DNA of 64,000 bases from Allolobophora icterica (taxonomy: Eukaryota > Annelida > Clitellata > Crassiclitellata > Lumbricidae). The position numbers and the translations under genes were made by a program. Positions within the stretch are counted from its first letter, which is position 1. Every line of letters begins with the position of its first letter. The notes under the pieces were generated by a model. It searched no databases, was not told the origin of the DNA, and saw only the letters and a list, made by a program, of their open reading frames with translations. Below, piece after piece: positions 22,775-33,109 of this stretch. The DNA is taken from positions 1,336,747 to 1,400,746 of the forward strand of contig OY744614.1 in NCBI GenBank assembly GCA_963556255.1. Direction: 5' to 3'.

Positions 22775-22925
22775 GAGCTTCCCCTTACTGCGCGGATTCA
22801 GCTTAAGGTTCTCACTTTAGTCCTTCGGTCTTATACAGGCTTAGCACCCAAGTACCTCTGTGACCTCATTCGTCTGCCAGTTTCAGCTACTTCCCTCCGT
22901 CCAATACGACCGCTTATTGTACTTA
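22775..22925 (+). pseudogene. L2/CR1-like reverse transcriptase remnant
   Basis: Reads LAPKYLCDLIRLPVSATSLR, matching KAPKYLCDLMRKPLSALSSR of the LINE at 3407-5161. About 50 residues of the C-terminal region remain. Confidence 0.65.
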
Positions 22926-23337
22926 TTTTAAAAGCTAACAAAACTATGGATCCGTATTATTTTTTCGCTTCTTTGCAATGAGCAACTTCTATTGCGCCGA
23001 CGCATGATGCATATAGCATCAAAGGACAGCGCACTATAACAATCCAGTGATGAGGTCTACACCCAGAAGATATAAGTTACGAGGGACCTTTAATAAATCT
23101 GATCTAGACTGTTAATCGATAATATTAATATAACTCAGGTAATATAGACGTTAAGTCGTTAACCATTACAAAATATTCCCACATAGAACCGATAGATAAC
23201 CTATTTAATCCACAAAATGTCTGACATCTCTTGCTGGCTGCGAACGATCCCAGCAATCACCAGATGGCGTTCAGAAACCAAAATCATCGGCTCTAGGCCT
23301 AATACACACCTTTAAAAAGGATGTATCTTCTGCTATG

Positions 23338-24380
23338 TAAATCAATTCATGCTCTACTATTCACCACCTCCTACTTGAATGCAAAAACGAAGATATATCG
23401 AAGTTGTTGCGAGATAAATGTCAACTGTATAAAAGGGACATTTCTATTTCAACCCTTTTGACAGTAAATGTATTACAAAACGAAGTGTATAGGGTAGTTA
23501 AACAAATTACTAAAGGTCAAATTTTGTAATGATGTTCTTGTGTATTAACCTTAGTTATATCCATTACATATTGGTTATTTGAGAACCTATATAACCGTTT
23601 CTTTTCAATTGCAAGTATATAATGAGAGTGTGATGCTAGTAAGTTGCATATATAATACATTGATTAATGAGTATCAATATTACAACCATCCAACATTTGG
23701 TGCTTGGATGTCGCATATGGTTTGATTTGGTTTATGTATTGGAGTAAAATCAATATTATATTATATAGTGCTGTATTACTGTGTTGCAATAAAGGAAATA
23801 TACATGTAATTGTAACTTGAATGCATTGAAATCAAACTTGAGACAATTATGCTCATATATGCTTTGTTAATTAATAAAACTTATAGTTGAATGTGTTAGA
23901 TACCTGAACAATTTCTTAAAAAAAAGGAACTTGGTATAACCATATGTTTCATTTAATGTGTATGATGTATGTGAAATTTATTACTATTTCATTCATAATA
24001 TGATTGTAGTGGCAGATATTGAACTGAGGAATAAGAAATAATCAATTAAATATTTCAAAGATAAAATAAGAATATAATGTAATAATTATAATTATATGTA
24101 CTGTGCATCTGAAGTTGTTTAAATATTTCTTGCGAGTGACAATAGTTGGGAAGTACTGTTTAATATGTATCAAAACAGTTTAGAGCTATGTGTTTTATAA
24201 ATAACATTAGATATATTGCTTTAAATGATGTGACATTATTGATATTGTAAGCTTATGTTTGACACCTTTAAATGGTGTCTTTCGGACACTATAAGTTTAT
24301 CGTTTTCTGTAAACTGTATTTCTAAATTGTCGTCAACGGCCTTTGGTGCCATAAGACGACGTTAAACTGTGGAATAATAA
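23338..24380 (+). mobile_element. R-LINE 3' end, fullest copy in the window
   Basis: ORF C-terminus (to TAA at 23527-23529), then about 850 bp of UTR, ending ATAAGACGACGTTAAACTGT and then GGAATAATAATAATA. It holds the uninterrupted site of the L2/CR1 insertion seen at 3334 (23611-23640). The UTR ending contains both cores of the 180-bp unit (TTTGACACCTTTAAATGGTG and the GACGACGTTAAAC motif) in the same order and about the same spacing as between adjacent units. Confidence 0.8.
23341..23529 (+). pseudogene. R-LINE ORF2 C-terminus
   Basis: Sixty-three codons to a TAA stop, with CSTIHHLLLEC (the H and final C of a retroelement-type zinc knuckle), then LLRDKCQLYKRDIS and NEVYRVVKQITKGQIL. The layout resembles I/Nimb-type LINEs, whose ORF2 ends in such a knuckle. 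Compare CDHCNTQETITHFLFEC in the LINE at 54035-55618. It is 5'-truncated. Confidence 0.65.
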
Positions 24381-24389
24381 TAATAATAT

Positions 24390-25570
24390 AATAACTGCAG
24401 CAGGCTCAACGACTTAAAAATACCATGGACATTAGTTCTTCATAATACAAAGAACAGTTCAAACAATGAGACCCATGCATTACTTCTCCTTGACACCTAC
24501 GCCTAATTGTAATTATAATTATGACATTAGATTGTTGTTCCATTTTTGGAAATTTTAAGTGATTATTCATTGATCTTCAGTTTAATGACATCTTACGGCA
24601 ACATCCACCGTTATCATCATATCAGGCATCAAGTAATAATAGGCCTACTTTCCCAAACAGGATGCACAACCTTTTTCTGCATGGACTCGACGAATTATAT
24701 TCCTCAAATGTGGTTTAAATAAATAGACTAATTCACACTAATTATTACTAATTGGTACTAACTAGTTGGTACTAATAAAGAAAAATTTACTTAAACCACA
24801 CAAACGTTATGCCTGCTGCATTTTTTAAACAGACGAATATGCATACATACATACGTTGAAGGAAACAGGTAGTTTTCAAAGTTTCTCTTTTAAATTGGGC
24901 GTTATATTTTCTGTTTGACGACATCTTATGGATGCCAGGGTCGTACATAATACTACTAAAGCCAGTAAAACTGGGATTACATTTCCAGCAGCAAACCACC
25001 CGAATGTAGGGTATATTCCATATTCTCACCATAACTTCAAAATATTGTAATTGTAATTTGAACTAGTTGCTACTATCTCGACGTATTAGGACCAATGGCT
25101 TTCTACCGTTGATCAGTTTGGCAGTGTTTTATATATAGCCTCAAAAGTACGAGAATTAAAGGTGTGTTAACGAGATTTAATAGAGACGTACAAAACCTCA
25201 TGAAATCCATAATCGTGGAATTACATCCCCAAATGAACTGAAATACAATTGTCATCTTTAAGGACATTAACGGCCATTGTAGTCACAAGGTGTTATTAAA
25301 CTTTGGAAACAATTATATTAAGTAAAATTTATACGCTTTCTAAAAGCACATTCAAATCGTAGAATACAAAGATAATATATAGTTCATTTTTTGCTTCTTG
25401 ACGGCTCCTTCTTGACGGTAAATGGCCGTGGAAGTCGTGAGCTGTCCTTAATATACTAAAATACAAAACATCTTCAAAATGAATTCCACTGCTCCTGTTT
25501 AAGCTTCTATTGAAATAACTTCGGCTTTATTTAACAACATTAACTAACAGCGAAGAGGAAGAAGAAAAAC
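24390..25570. other. Unassigned, degraded 180-bp units
   Basis: Unit cores near 24590 (TGACATCTTACGGCAAC), 24915 (GACGACATCTTATGGATGCC), 25165 (ATTAAAGGTGTG) and 25285. No coding sequence recognised. Confidence 0.4.
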
Positions 25571-25574
25571 CGTC

Positions 25575-25805
25575 CCTTAAGCCATCCCTGATAGGCAGCC
25601 ATGGCTATGAAGTGCTAGTTCTCTATCTCACCGTCTTATCTTCCAACTCTCAGTGTACAGTCAGTGTACTCTCTATAGCTGAGTTAACTAGGCAGCGCAG
25701 GTTGAGCAGATTGAGCAGAAATCTTAAAAAATATTTATACTCTGACAGGGATTTGAACCCCGAACTCTCGGGCGGACATCCAGATAGCTAACAAGGCGCA
25801 GATAA
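25575..25805 (-). mobile_element. SINE-c with well-preserved tRNA-like head
   Basis: The minus strand reads GCGCCTTGTTAGCTATCTGG (A-box region), then GGGGTTCAAATCCCTGTCAG, a perfect B box. The shared SINE-c body follows (GAGTACACTGACTGTACACT, then AGATAAGACGGTGAGA). Confidence 0.7.
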
Positions 25806-25809
25806 TTTC

Positions 25810-26450
25810 TGATCGAAGTCAACGGCCTTTGATGTCATTTGATGCCGTTTAATGTCGGAATCCATTTCAGTCTTTCAGACAATTGTAAAGGTTAGATCTA
25901 ATAATAGTGAGTACTGTACAACAGTTTTGCCTTTTTTCAACGGGCTTTGACGTTATTAGATGTCGTTAAACTGTTGGTAGCGATAATTATAACGTCATGA
26001 GATCATTAGGTCGTTGAAAAATCCTAGCTTCACATTACGCAAAGCAACATTGGCGTAAATGACTCTGGCAGCCGTAAGATGTCGTTAAATACATGATCGC
26101 AGCGAATTAAATTAGGTTAATCTTAGACACCATGAAATCGGATATTAAGGACTTTATATATTTATTTCGTACAAGCAAAGTGATACTTCAACGCTACGTA
26201 CTTTACCAAGTCACAGCGCTTAATTTGAGCCATATGAAATTTTCGAAATTTAGTTTAAATACCCTAATGACCTATTTAGCGCCGTAATTATAAGTTTATT
26301 GCCCAAAACATCAGTGAAATCGAGAAAATCACAATTCATTGCTATAGCCCGGTCGAAAGAGAAAAATGTCAAAAATAATCGAGATAAATTAACTCACACT
26401 TAAGATCACAATTACGAGCGCCATCAAAAATTGACAGCGACGAGAAGTCT
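25810..26450. other. Degenerate units
   Basis: R-LINE-like GTCAACGGCCTTTGATGTCA near 25817, and further cores near 25945 and 26075 (CCGTAAGATGTCGTTAAATA). Otherwise nothing. Confidence 0.4.
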
Positions 26451-26454
26451 TTTA

Positions 26455-26800
26455 AAAGCTTGACTCACTAATGTCAATCTCTCCCATCCCACAGTCACTA
26501 CTCACCTCAAGTTCTCCGTCCGATCCATATCCAAAGCTGCACCACAACTCCGGAACGTATTTCCCTCTGAAATCCGCATATACTCAGTTGCTCCATCAAT
26601 GCCATTCATCGTCATCTGCCTCAAGATCTTCTGCTTTTCACAACTCGGGTTTTCCACTCCAAACCGAAGTCTCACCTCTTCAGGAATACCAATCTTAGTC
26701 CGTCCTCAACGAGACTCCCATAACAGCTGCTCTGCCTCTCTGCACGGTCTCTCTGACAACTGGACATTGATCTCTGGACAACCCCTACGATACAACGTGT
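26455..26800 (+). pseudogene. GATTAC-LINE C-terminal remnant
   Basis: Aligned in nucleotides with 48950-49220 and 10330-10600: TCACCTCAAGTTCTCCG, then AACTCCGGAACGTATTTCCC, GGTTTTCCACTCCAAACCGA and CCGTCCTCAACGAGAC. No long open frame remains. The A/T-rich 3' end is missing. Confidence 0.6.
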
Positions 26801-27114
26801 CTGTACACCAAAATGCGGTTCGTAATTGAATTAGTAAAGAATATTTAATTCTATTCTATAATAACTTCCATTAAACCCTTATATATATATTTAACGAGTA
26901 AAACGCTTTTAAAAATCTGATACGGCAATTTTTAATACCAATATCCTGAGATTTTCAGATTTCATCGAATACAATGCCTGGCAATACAGAAGGTTTACGT
27001 AAACGGTCCTGGTAGCCGCAAGATGTCGTTGAAAAATGAAGAATGTGAGAAAATTCTGTTATTTAGACACCTTTTATACAGATTTCTCTTTCTGTTTAAA
27101 AGGGCGGAACAATT

Positions 27115-27262
27115 GTGACATTATTGATATTGTAAGCTTATGTTTGACACCTTTAAATGGTGTCTTTCGGACACTATAAGTTTATCGTTTTCTGTAAACT
27201 GTATTTCTAAATTGTCGTCAACGGCCTTTGGTGTCATAAGACGACGTTAAACTGTGGAATAA
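27115..27262 (+). mobile_element. R-LINE 3' tail fragment leading into a GGAT array
   Basis: Nearly identical to 24235-24375: GTAAGCTTATGTTTGACACC through ACGTTAAACTGTGGAATA. It is truncated to about 145 bp and followed by AAATCT and then a GGAT array instead of the usual TAA tail. Confidence 0.8.
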
Positions 27263-27268
27263 AATCTT

Positions 27269-27462
27269 GGATGGATGGATGGATGGATGGATGGATGGAT
27301 GGGTGGAAGGATGGGTGGGTGGGTGGGTGGGTGGGTGGATGGATGGATGGATGGATGGATGGATGGAAGGGTGGATGGATGGATGGATGGATGGATGGAT
27401 GGATGGATGGATGGATGGATGGATGGATGGATGGATGGATTGGTGGATGGATGGATGGATCT
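27269..27462. repeat. (GGAT)n with GGGT stretch
   Basis: GGAT array with a central GGGT block. It borders the 3' UTR of a globin-derived repeat on the minus strand. Confidence 0.95.
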
Positions 27463-27469
27463 AGGAAAC

Positions 27470-27560
27470 GGACGCTTGGTTTCTTTCTTCATTTGAGCTG
27501 AGGGTATCCAGCGTAGAGCTAGCGCTCAACTGCTGCATCCGGTAACCCTCGAGAAGCTTC
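27470..27560 (-). pseudogene. Globin-derived repeat, last ~15 codons plus start of 3' UTR
   Basis: The minus strand reads [13 protein letters not shown], matching KVLEIYRLQELSA at the end of the globin pseudogene at 57605-58091. The stop codon position is AGC here. The same UTR follows (ACCCTCAGCTCAAATGAAGA, then AAGAAACCAAGCGTCC) and an ATCC array. Upstream coding sequence is replaced by a second array (27557-27692). Confidence 0.6.
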
Positions 27561-27692
27561 CATCCATCCATCCATCCATCCATCCATCCATCCATCCATC
27601 CATCCATCCATCCATCCATCCATCCATCCATCCATCCATCCATCCATCCATCCATCCATCCATCCATCCATCCATCCATCCATCCATCCATC
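27557..27692. repeat. (CATC)n array
   Basis: About 33 CATC units directly upstream (minus sense) of the globin C-terminal fragment. It ends at ATCGTAATCGTAACGTC, a flank shared with other globin-derived copies. Confidence 0.95.
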
Positions 27693-27699
27693 GTAATCG

Positions 27700-28305
27700 T
27701 AACGTCTACTTGTCCACGCAACTGACATCCACAAACTTTCGTTAAACACCGACAGCTACATAAATCCACGACTTCAATTAGACACCTTTTAAATGCTTTC
27801 TTTCACAGATACATACTCACCAGTCGCGTTCACCAACTGGATGAAAGGTTGTTTCGGCTCAAGAAGCGTAAGGTCGACGTAAACGGAACTAACATCCACA
27901 AATGTCGTTAAACACTAAACATGAAACCATTGTTCCATTTGTACACATTTACAACACTAAATACAACTGCTGAATAAAATCCACGACTGAAGTTGGACAC
28001 GTTTAAAATGCAGTTATTCTCAGTTATATGTTTACCATACGCGTTCAATCGTCTCAATCGTTAACAAATAATTTATAACAGTCTTTTGTCATAAGATGTT
28101 GTTACACCTTGGATCAATACATCGATCGCCAAATTTTTAAAAGCAGTCATCTTCAGTTACATATTTACCAATAACGTTAAATGGTCGGTCACATACTATA
28201 ATTGTAGGGCAGTGTCGACGTTAACTCTTCTCCTCTGTCGCTTTTCGCATAAAGACTATTTTTGACACATTACACTGATTGTGAAACGCTGATGAGCTTA
28301 CCTCA
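27700..28305 (+). repeat. Run of 180-bp units
   Basis: Successive cores: CATCCACAAACTTTCGTTAA (27728), TTAGACACCTTTTAAATGC (27779), CATCCACAAATGTCGTTAAA (27892), TGGACACGTTTAAAATGC (27992) and AAGATGTTGTTACACC (28094). This is a good place to see the head-to-tail arrangement, about 165-200 bp apart. Confidence 0.6.
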
Positions 28306-28309
28306 ATAA

Positions 28310-28397
28310 CGGCAATTTTATCGTCTTTAATGTCATCTCAATGTGATCTTACTGCGTTTGTCGGTTTGAATTAATAAAGAAAAAGATTATTATTATA
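28310..28397 (+). mobile_element. SINE-b 3' tail fragment
   Basis: Ends CTTACTGCGTTTGTCGGTTT, then GAATTAATAAAGAAAAAG and ATTATTATT, as in 31170-31220. Confidence 0.6.
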
Positions 28398-28509
28398 ATT
28401 ATTATCTACTCGTTTTCGTTTTAGAACAAATTTATTCATTTCCCTATCAGCAAAATCCAACACGACGTGTATAAGTCAAAATTAGCGACGTCTTAAATGA
28501 TTATTACAA

Positions 28510-29095
28510 TTTAACGGACGGATCTTTCTTCAGCTATCGGGCTCGGATATGTTTTACCAAGGACAGTCATTGATTCTGAAATTGTGAGGGGACTAGTGGG
28601 TGAAGTGTCGTATAAATGCCGACAACATGAGTGTTGGTCCAAATGCGGACTTGTAACTGATGAAGGATTTACAAGTTTGCGTGTTGACCTATATCTCCGC
28701 ATCCAGATATGACTATGATGAAAACCAAAAGGCGGTGAATGAGGGCGATGTAAGATTTTTCCAAGAAGAGTGTAGCCGTGTCCAAAATCTGTGGCGCCTG
28801 CGAGCGGGATACGGCGGTCAGTCTATAGGGTTACCTGTGTGGCCGAAAGTCTGCTTGTGACTCAGTTCGTATGGCTCTCGGCTTACCTGTGTATCTAAGT
28901 GCCTTCATACTTTTGTGGTGCGGATTCCTCACTTTGTCAACGTACACGAAGACAAGGGGAGAGTGCGCTCTCTGGGAAGCCACAAAATGATAAAAAAATA
29001 TTGATTGGCACTGTTTGAAAAGTGTGGGAGCGCACTCCAGTCCAAAAGATGAAGACACGGGTACATCTAGTACCCACAAGAAATTACGTCTATGT
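28510..29095 (+). repeat. Dispersed ~580-bp repeat, inverted partner at 61725-62260
   Basis: Shared blocks on opposite strands: AACTGATGAAGGATTTACAA (eroded partner), GCGCACTCCAGTCCAAAAGA (eroded partner), TTCTGAAATTGTGAGGGGAC and GATATGTTTTACCAAGGACA. Each copy is followed by an A-repeat, so the composite of about 940 bp is duplicated. The small frames here are not conserved between copies. Confidence 0.6.
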
Positions 29096-29430
29096 ATTTA
29101 CCAATCATTTAGTCGCTTCCCGTCAACGACCCTGACAGAAACAAGATTTTGTTAGTACAATTGACATCAATACATGAAATCCAAGGCACCAGTTTAGACA
29201 CCTTTTAAACGCCTTCATTTCTAGGTATAGATATACGTCAATCCCGTTTAATCGCCAGAATACGTAAACAGCCCCTTTGAAAGTTAAGGTCGTCGTCAAC
29301 TGAACGGACATCGAGAAGATGTCGTTGAACACAATCTAAGGCTTTGTTTGAATTGTGGTATCTTCAAATGATTTCTTTCGGATTCTATTTTAAAGTAAGA
29401 ACTGAAAAGAAGTGTCAGGGCATGAAGTTT
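29096..29430 (+). repeat. A-repeat copy, full length
   Basis: Contains TTAGACACCTTTTAAACGCC (29193), AAGGTCGTCGTCAACTGAAC (29287) and GAAGATGTCGTTGAACACAA, and ends GTCAGGGCATGAAGTTTAGA before a TAA array. Confidence 0.8.
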
Positions 29431-29431
29431 A

Positions 29432-29529
<98 letters not shown>

Positions 29530-29547
29530 TAATAATAATAATAATAA
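29431..29547. repeat. (TAA)n
   Basis: Tail of the A-repeat. Confidence 0.95.
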
Positions 29548-29662
29548 CGGCCCGCCGTGTGATTAAATTGCGTCGAATAAAAAACACGTTGTCAGTGCGA
29601 CGTCTTTGTGACGCAAACACGCCTACGCCAATCAGAAGACTATTAAAATAACCCAAAGATAA

Positions 29663-30000
29663 TTAACCCCTTGCCTGGGGAAGCCGCATATATACGTCAT
29701 AGCGTAGCCTTCCGGCAGCCGGGGAAGCCGTATAGACATGTATGCGTCAAGCACGGTATTGATTTTCGCAGGCTTGTGCAGGCACGTAACTAGGATTTTT
29801 CGTTTGGGGGCTTAAGCCTTGAACATGGCAACATTTATACAGTGTTCATACGAATTTTAGCCGTAAGCATACAACGGCTTGACTTGTTTGGGGGGCTTCA
29901 ACTTCGTTTGGGGGGCTTAAGCTCCCCAAGCCCAACGCTAGATACGTCCCTGGGCTTGTGGATGCCGAATAAATACGTCGTACAAGAGTAGCGACCCTTG
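29663..30000 (+). mobile_element. Possible piggyBac-like terminus with ~50-bp internal repeats, split by a hAT MITE
   Basis: TTAA (29663-29666) followed by CCCCTTGCCTGGGGAAGCCG. Three imperfect copies of a GCCG.ATA..TACGTC.TA motif follow at about 29685, 29723 and 29965. The last copy lies beyond the hAT MITE (29779-29952). The distal end was not found. Confidence 0.4.
29779..29952. mobile_element. hAT-type MITE, 174 bp, perfect 8-bp TSD
   Basis: Ends CAGGCACGTAACTAGG and, inverted, CAGGGACGTATCTAGC, flanked by GGCTTGTG on both sides (29771-29778 and 29953-29960). An 8-bp duplication and CA(G)G termini fit hAT. The interior has TTTGGGGGGCTTAAGC repeats. Confidence 0.8.
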
Positions 30001-30480
30001 GCCGTAGCACAGGCATAGGCTAATCCTAGCCAGAGGTGATCCCCAGATATAACTTTTAAGGACATGGAAATGGATACCAACGCTTGGGATAGGCTGCCTA
30101 GTAGTCGGAGCTAGCATTGATAGCCTAGACTGGAGAGAGGGAGAAAGTAACCACGGAGGATGGGAGATAACCTGGCCCGAAGATAGACGATAGCGAGTTT
30201 TCCTCCGAGTAAGAGAGCTAAGCCTAGGTCTGAGGATAGGGCTGGCTAGTGTTATTTTAGAGGACTGGCTGAGGAAGTGTTGAAATATAGGCGAAGATTG
30301 AAAGAGAAGTTTGAGATAGTTGGGTTCTGGTCGTTCTCGCAATCGGACGCTCGCTTCTGAGGAGGCAGAACCTTATGGGCGAGAATGAACTCAAACAGTC
30401 GTTGTAGAATCATGTCTAATACCAAGTACTGTAGATACTACAGCAGTTGTCTCGTGTAGAATAGTTCTTAATTCATTGCT
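29961..30480. other. Unassigned stretch
   Basis: A 134-codon minus-strand frame (30342-29938) crosses the MITE boundary and is therefore unlikely to be a gene. Composition is balanced and I recognise no motif. Confidence 0.4.
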
Positions 30481-30482
30481 CC

Positions 30483-30760
30483 ATCAATCAATCCATCCAT
30501 CCATCCAACTCGACTGAATATTATAAGAACAGTTGCGTGTCACAATTTGGCAACTCTCCACTTAAATTCGAAATTAGTAGTGTCAAGATAGAATTGCCTT
30601 AAACGTGCCGGTCTTGGTTGAGGTGTGCCACTCCACCTGGATTTTCAGGCTCTCGAACGTCTGGAAAAAAAACAGCGCCGTGCTTCGTCAAGAATTCATT
30701 AATCGTAATCGTATCCTTGGGTATTTTTGTATGGAAGGAAAGGTCGCGGTCAGCCCAACA
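30483..30760 (+). repeat. 3' flank of a globin-derived repeat (coding part absent)
   Basis: A short ATCC run (30489-30507), then TTTGGCAACTCTCCACTT, GTGCCACTCCACCTGGATTT, TCAGGCTCTCGAACGTCTGG and AAGAATTCATTAATCGTAAT. The same flank follows the globin copy at 47440-47751 and lies inverted at 46290-46512 and 57225-57470. Confidence 0.65.
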
Positions 30761-31029
30761 GACAGCCACAAGGTGTCGCCAAACACTTTTACAATTCTAC
30801 ATGAAATCCACAGTTCCAGTTAGACACCTTTAAAAAGGTGCTTTTCTCAACTACGTATTCACCAGGTTCATTCGGTAAATTTAATCTTCGGGTACATTAC
30901 GAGGTCGACTTTAACGTAAGTGACAACCTCAAGGTGTCGCTAAGCACTAAATAATGCTGCATTAAATAATTAACTTCTATGTTCAGTTGTATTTTATTGT
31001 ACTGTATAATTTTTTTTGGAAGTTCATGA
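30761..31029 (+). repeat. Two 180-bp units
   Basis: Cores GACAGCCACAAGGTGTCGCC (30762), TTAGACACCTTTAAAAAGG (30819) and CCTCAAGGTGTCGCTAAGCA (30928). Directly downstream of the globin-repeat flank, as at 27700. Confidence 0.6.
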
Positions 31030-31230
31030 TTAGGGAGGGGATAGAGTAATGGTAGCACTCATGGCCAGGAGAGCATATAGATAGCGGATAGATTCCCGTA
31101 ACCCCCTCTAGGACGGCGCCTTGCATGGCTGCCAAACCGTGTGTTTAGTCAAGATTTGATTTTACTGTCATGGTTGAATGTAATCTTACTGCGTTTGTCA
31201 GTTTTAATTAATAAAGGAAAGTATTAAATT
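31030..31230 (+). mobile_element. SINE-b copy
   Basis: A-box-like GATAGAGTAATGGTAGCACT, a degenerate B box GGATAGATTCCCGTAACCCC, and GACGGCGCCTTGCATGGCTG. The tail CTTACTGCGTTTGTCAGTTT is followed by TAATTAATAAAG. Confidence 0.7.
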
Positions 31231-31234
31231 TTAA

Positions 31235-31665
31235 ATTATTACATCCGCGACTGAAGTAAGAGACCCATTCTCAGCTACATATTCACCAATCGCGTTTAAT
31301 CGTTCTCAGCTGTTAAGTGTAACAGGGCTGGATAGAATAGAGGGTGGGTCAATAGGAGGCCCCAAAAGGACCAAGGTCCCGCTGGACAAGGCCCCTATTT
31401 ACCGAATTGAGTGTGCACCTATGGCCATAATGAGCCAGAAGTGAACCAGAGGATCAATTGTTTCCCACTTAGCATTTGAAGCCTTCATCGGAAGAACCAC
31501 TAGAGTCCATTTTTGACATTTTTGAGTTAACTGTGTCCTGTGATACTTAATGCTATAGAGCATGGATTTACAAGTGTGTTTTTCAGAAAATTCACGTCAT
31601 TCCAGAGTTACAGTGGGAAGAAAATATAATGTTCATGCAAAAACCACTAGAGTCCCTGGACTTAA
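31235..31665. other. Unassigned stretch
   Basis: A degraded unit near 31260-31310. Beyond that, a segment in which AACCACTAGAGTCC occurs twice (31495, 31647), about 152 bp apart, suggesting a duplicated unit or element. No gene. Confidence 0.35.
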
Positions 31666-31669
31666 TATT

Positions 31670-32002
31670 ACTATTATTATTATTATTATTATTATTCTGA
31701 CACTTCTTTACAGTGCTTTCTTCAAAATAGAATGCGAAAGAAAGCAATTGAAGATAACGCAACTCAAACGAAGCCTTACTTTTTGTTTAACAACATCTTC
31801 TCGATATCCATTCACCTTACTTTCGGCAAAAGCTGAGACATGGCTGATCTGATCTAACGATTGAATGCGATTAACGAATATCTATAGCCAAGACTGGAGG
31901 CGTTAAAAAGGTGTCTACACTAGGGAAGTGGATTTCATGTATTAATGACCGTTGCACTAACGACATCTTGTGACTGCAAGTTCTAGGTGCAATTGCGCCA
32001 GA

Positions 32003-32003
<1 letters not shown>
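31670..32003 (-). repeat. A-repeat copy
   Basis: Begins with its TAA tail (ATTATTATT at 31670-31696), then TCTGACACTTCTTTACAGTG, AACAACATCTTCTCGATATC, GGCGTTAAAAAGGTGTCTAC and ACTAACGACATCTTGTGACT. Confidence 0.8.

Positions 32004-32080
<77 letters not shown>
32004..32080. repeat. (TA)n
   Basis: TA array fused to the following GA array. Confidence 0.95.
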
Positions 32081-32259
<179 letters not shown>

Positions 32260-32329
32260 TTGACATTCTGTGTGTTCTTGGTTGTTAGTTTGGTCTGACC
32301 CTGGTCGAACTGGATAGTGGTCAGGTTAC

Positions 32330-32935
32330 TCTTTAGACCCTTTTTGACATTAGCTCTGCATTTGACTCAGTTGACCACATGTGCACCATCCTTCTCCAGC
32401 GCCTTTCAGTCTATTTGGAGTGGTTGGCAAACCATTGGACTGGCTCTGCTCTTTTCTTACTGGTCGCTCTAACTGTGTCGTGATTTGCTCTTCTAGGTCC
32501 TCCTGGGTTCCTGCTTTGTTTAGTGTTCCTCAGAGGCAGTGGCGGCGCCACGATTTGAGAAGTGGTAGGGCAAATAAGAGGGTCTGGGTAAAAATGTACG
32601 GTAGAATTATGTTTTTCCGTGAAACCTTAAAAAGTGGTACGGCAAAAGCCGTAAAACAAACATAGGCGATATCAGTTCCTTGCTGCAGTCTTGTGGGCCA
32701 CTGCATCACGCCTATGCTGATGACATACAAGCATACGTGCTTTGCCGTCCTACAGAGGCAGCTGCTTCTGTTGGTCTGATGTGCCATGCTGACACCTTAT
32801 CTGGATGGATGGCTTCTAATTATTGGTTACTGTTGAACTCATCTAAAATTCAGTTTATTTGGCTTGGTGGTCGCAGACATTCGGCAAAGGTTGACCTGCA
32901 CTTGTTACACTATTGAAACCCCCCAGCGCCTTCTA
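32330..32935 (+). pseudogene. L2/CR1-like reverse transcriptase core, interrupted
   Basis: Pieces in shifting frames: SAFDSVDH-like near 32360, LLQRLSVYFGVVGKPLDW, CSFLTGRSNCVV, then after about 120 bp HHAYADDIQAYVLCRP (YADD active site), LSGWMASN and LLLNSSKIQFIWLGGRRHS. Between GVPQ and the YADD block, the segment that should encode GSVLGPLLF is missing. It is replaced by 32535-32658, which begins CAGTGGCGGCGCCACG, a hAT-like start. It is a different LINE lineage from 3407-5161. Confidence 0.7.
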
Positions 32936-33109
32936 AGCGTTTGTCCAAAGCGCTGTGCTCGCTGACCAATGCGACGCAATCGCTCACGAAGAACAATAAC
33001 TTCACTTGTAAGCATCGCCAAACAGAGTTACTCAGAAAATTGAATAAATCACAAAAATCAGACCGCGAGAAGTTTTCTTACTTTCCATTCTCGTCTGGTC
33101 TTTCATAAT

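Noticed and set aside
25740..25805. tRNA gene
   Set aside because: A and B boxes are present, but no cloverleaf or acceptor stem can be closed and the same head recurs with a SINE-c body.
29938..30342. 134-codon minus-strand frame
   Set aside because: Crosses a hAT MITE boundary with its TSD, so it cannot be an ancestral gene; no motif.
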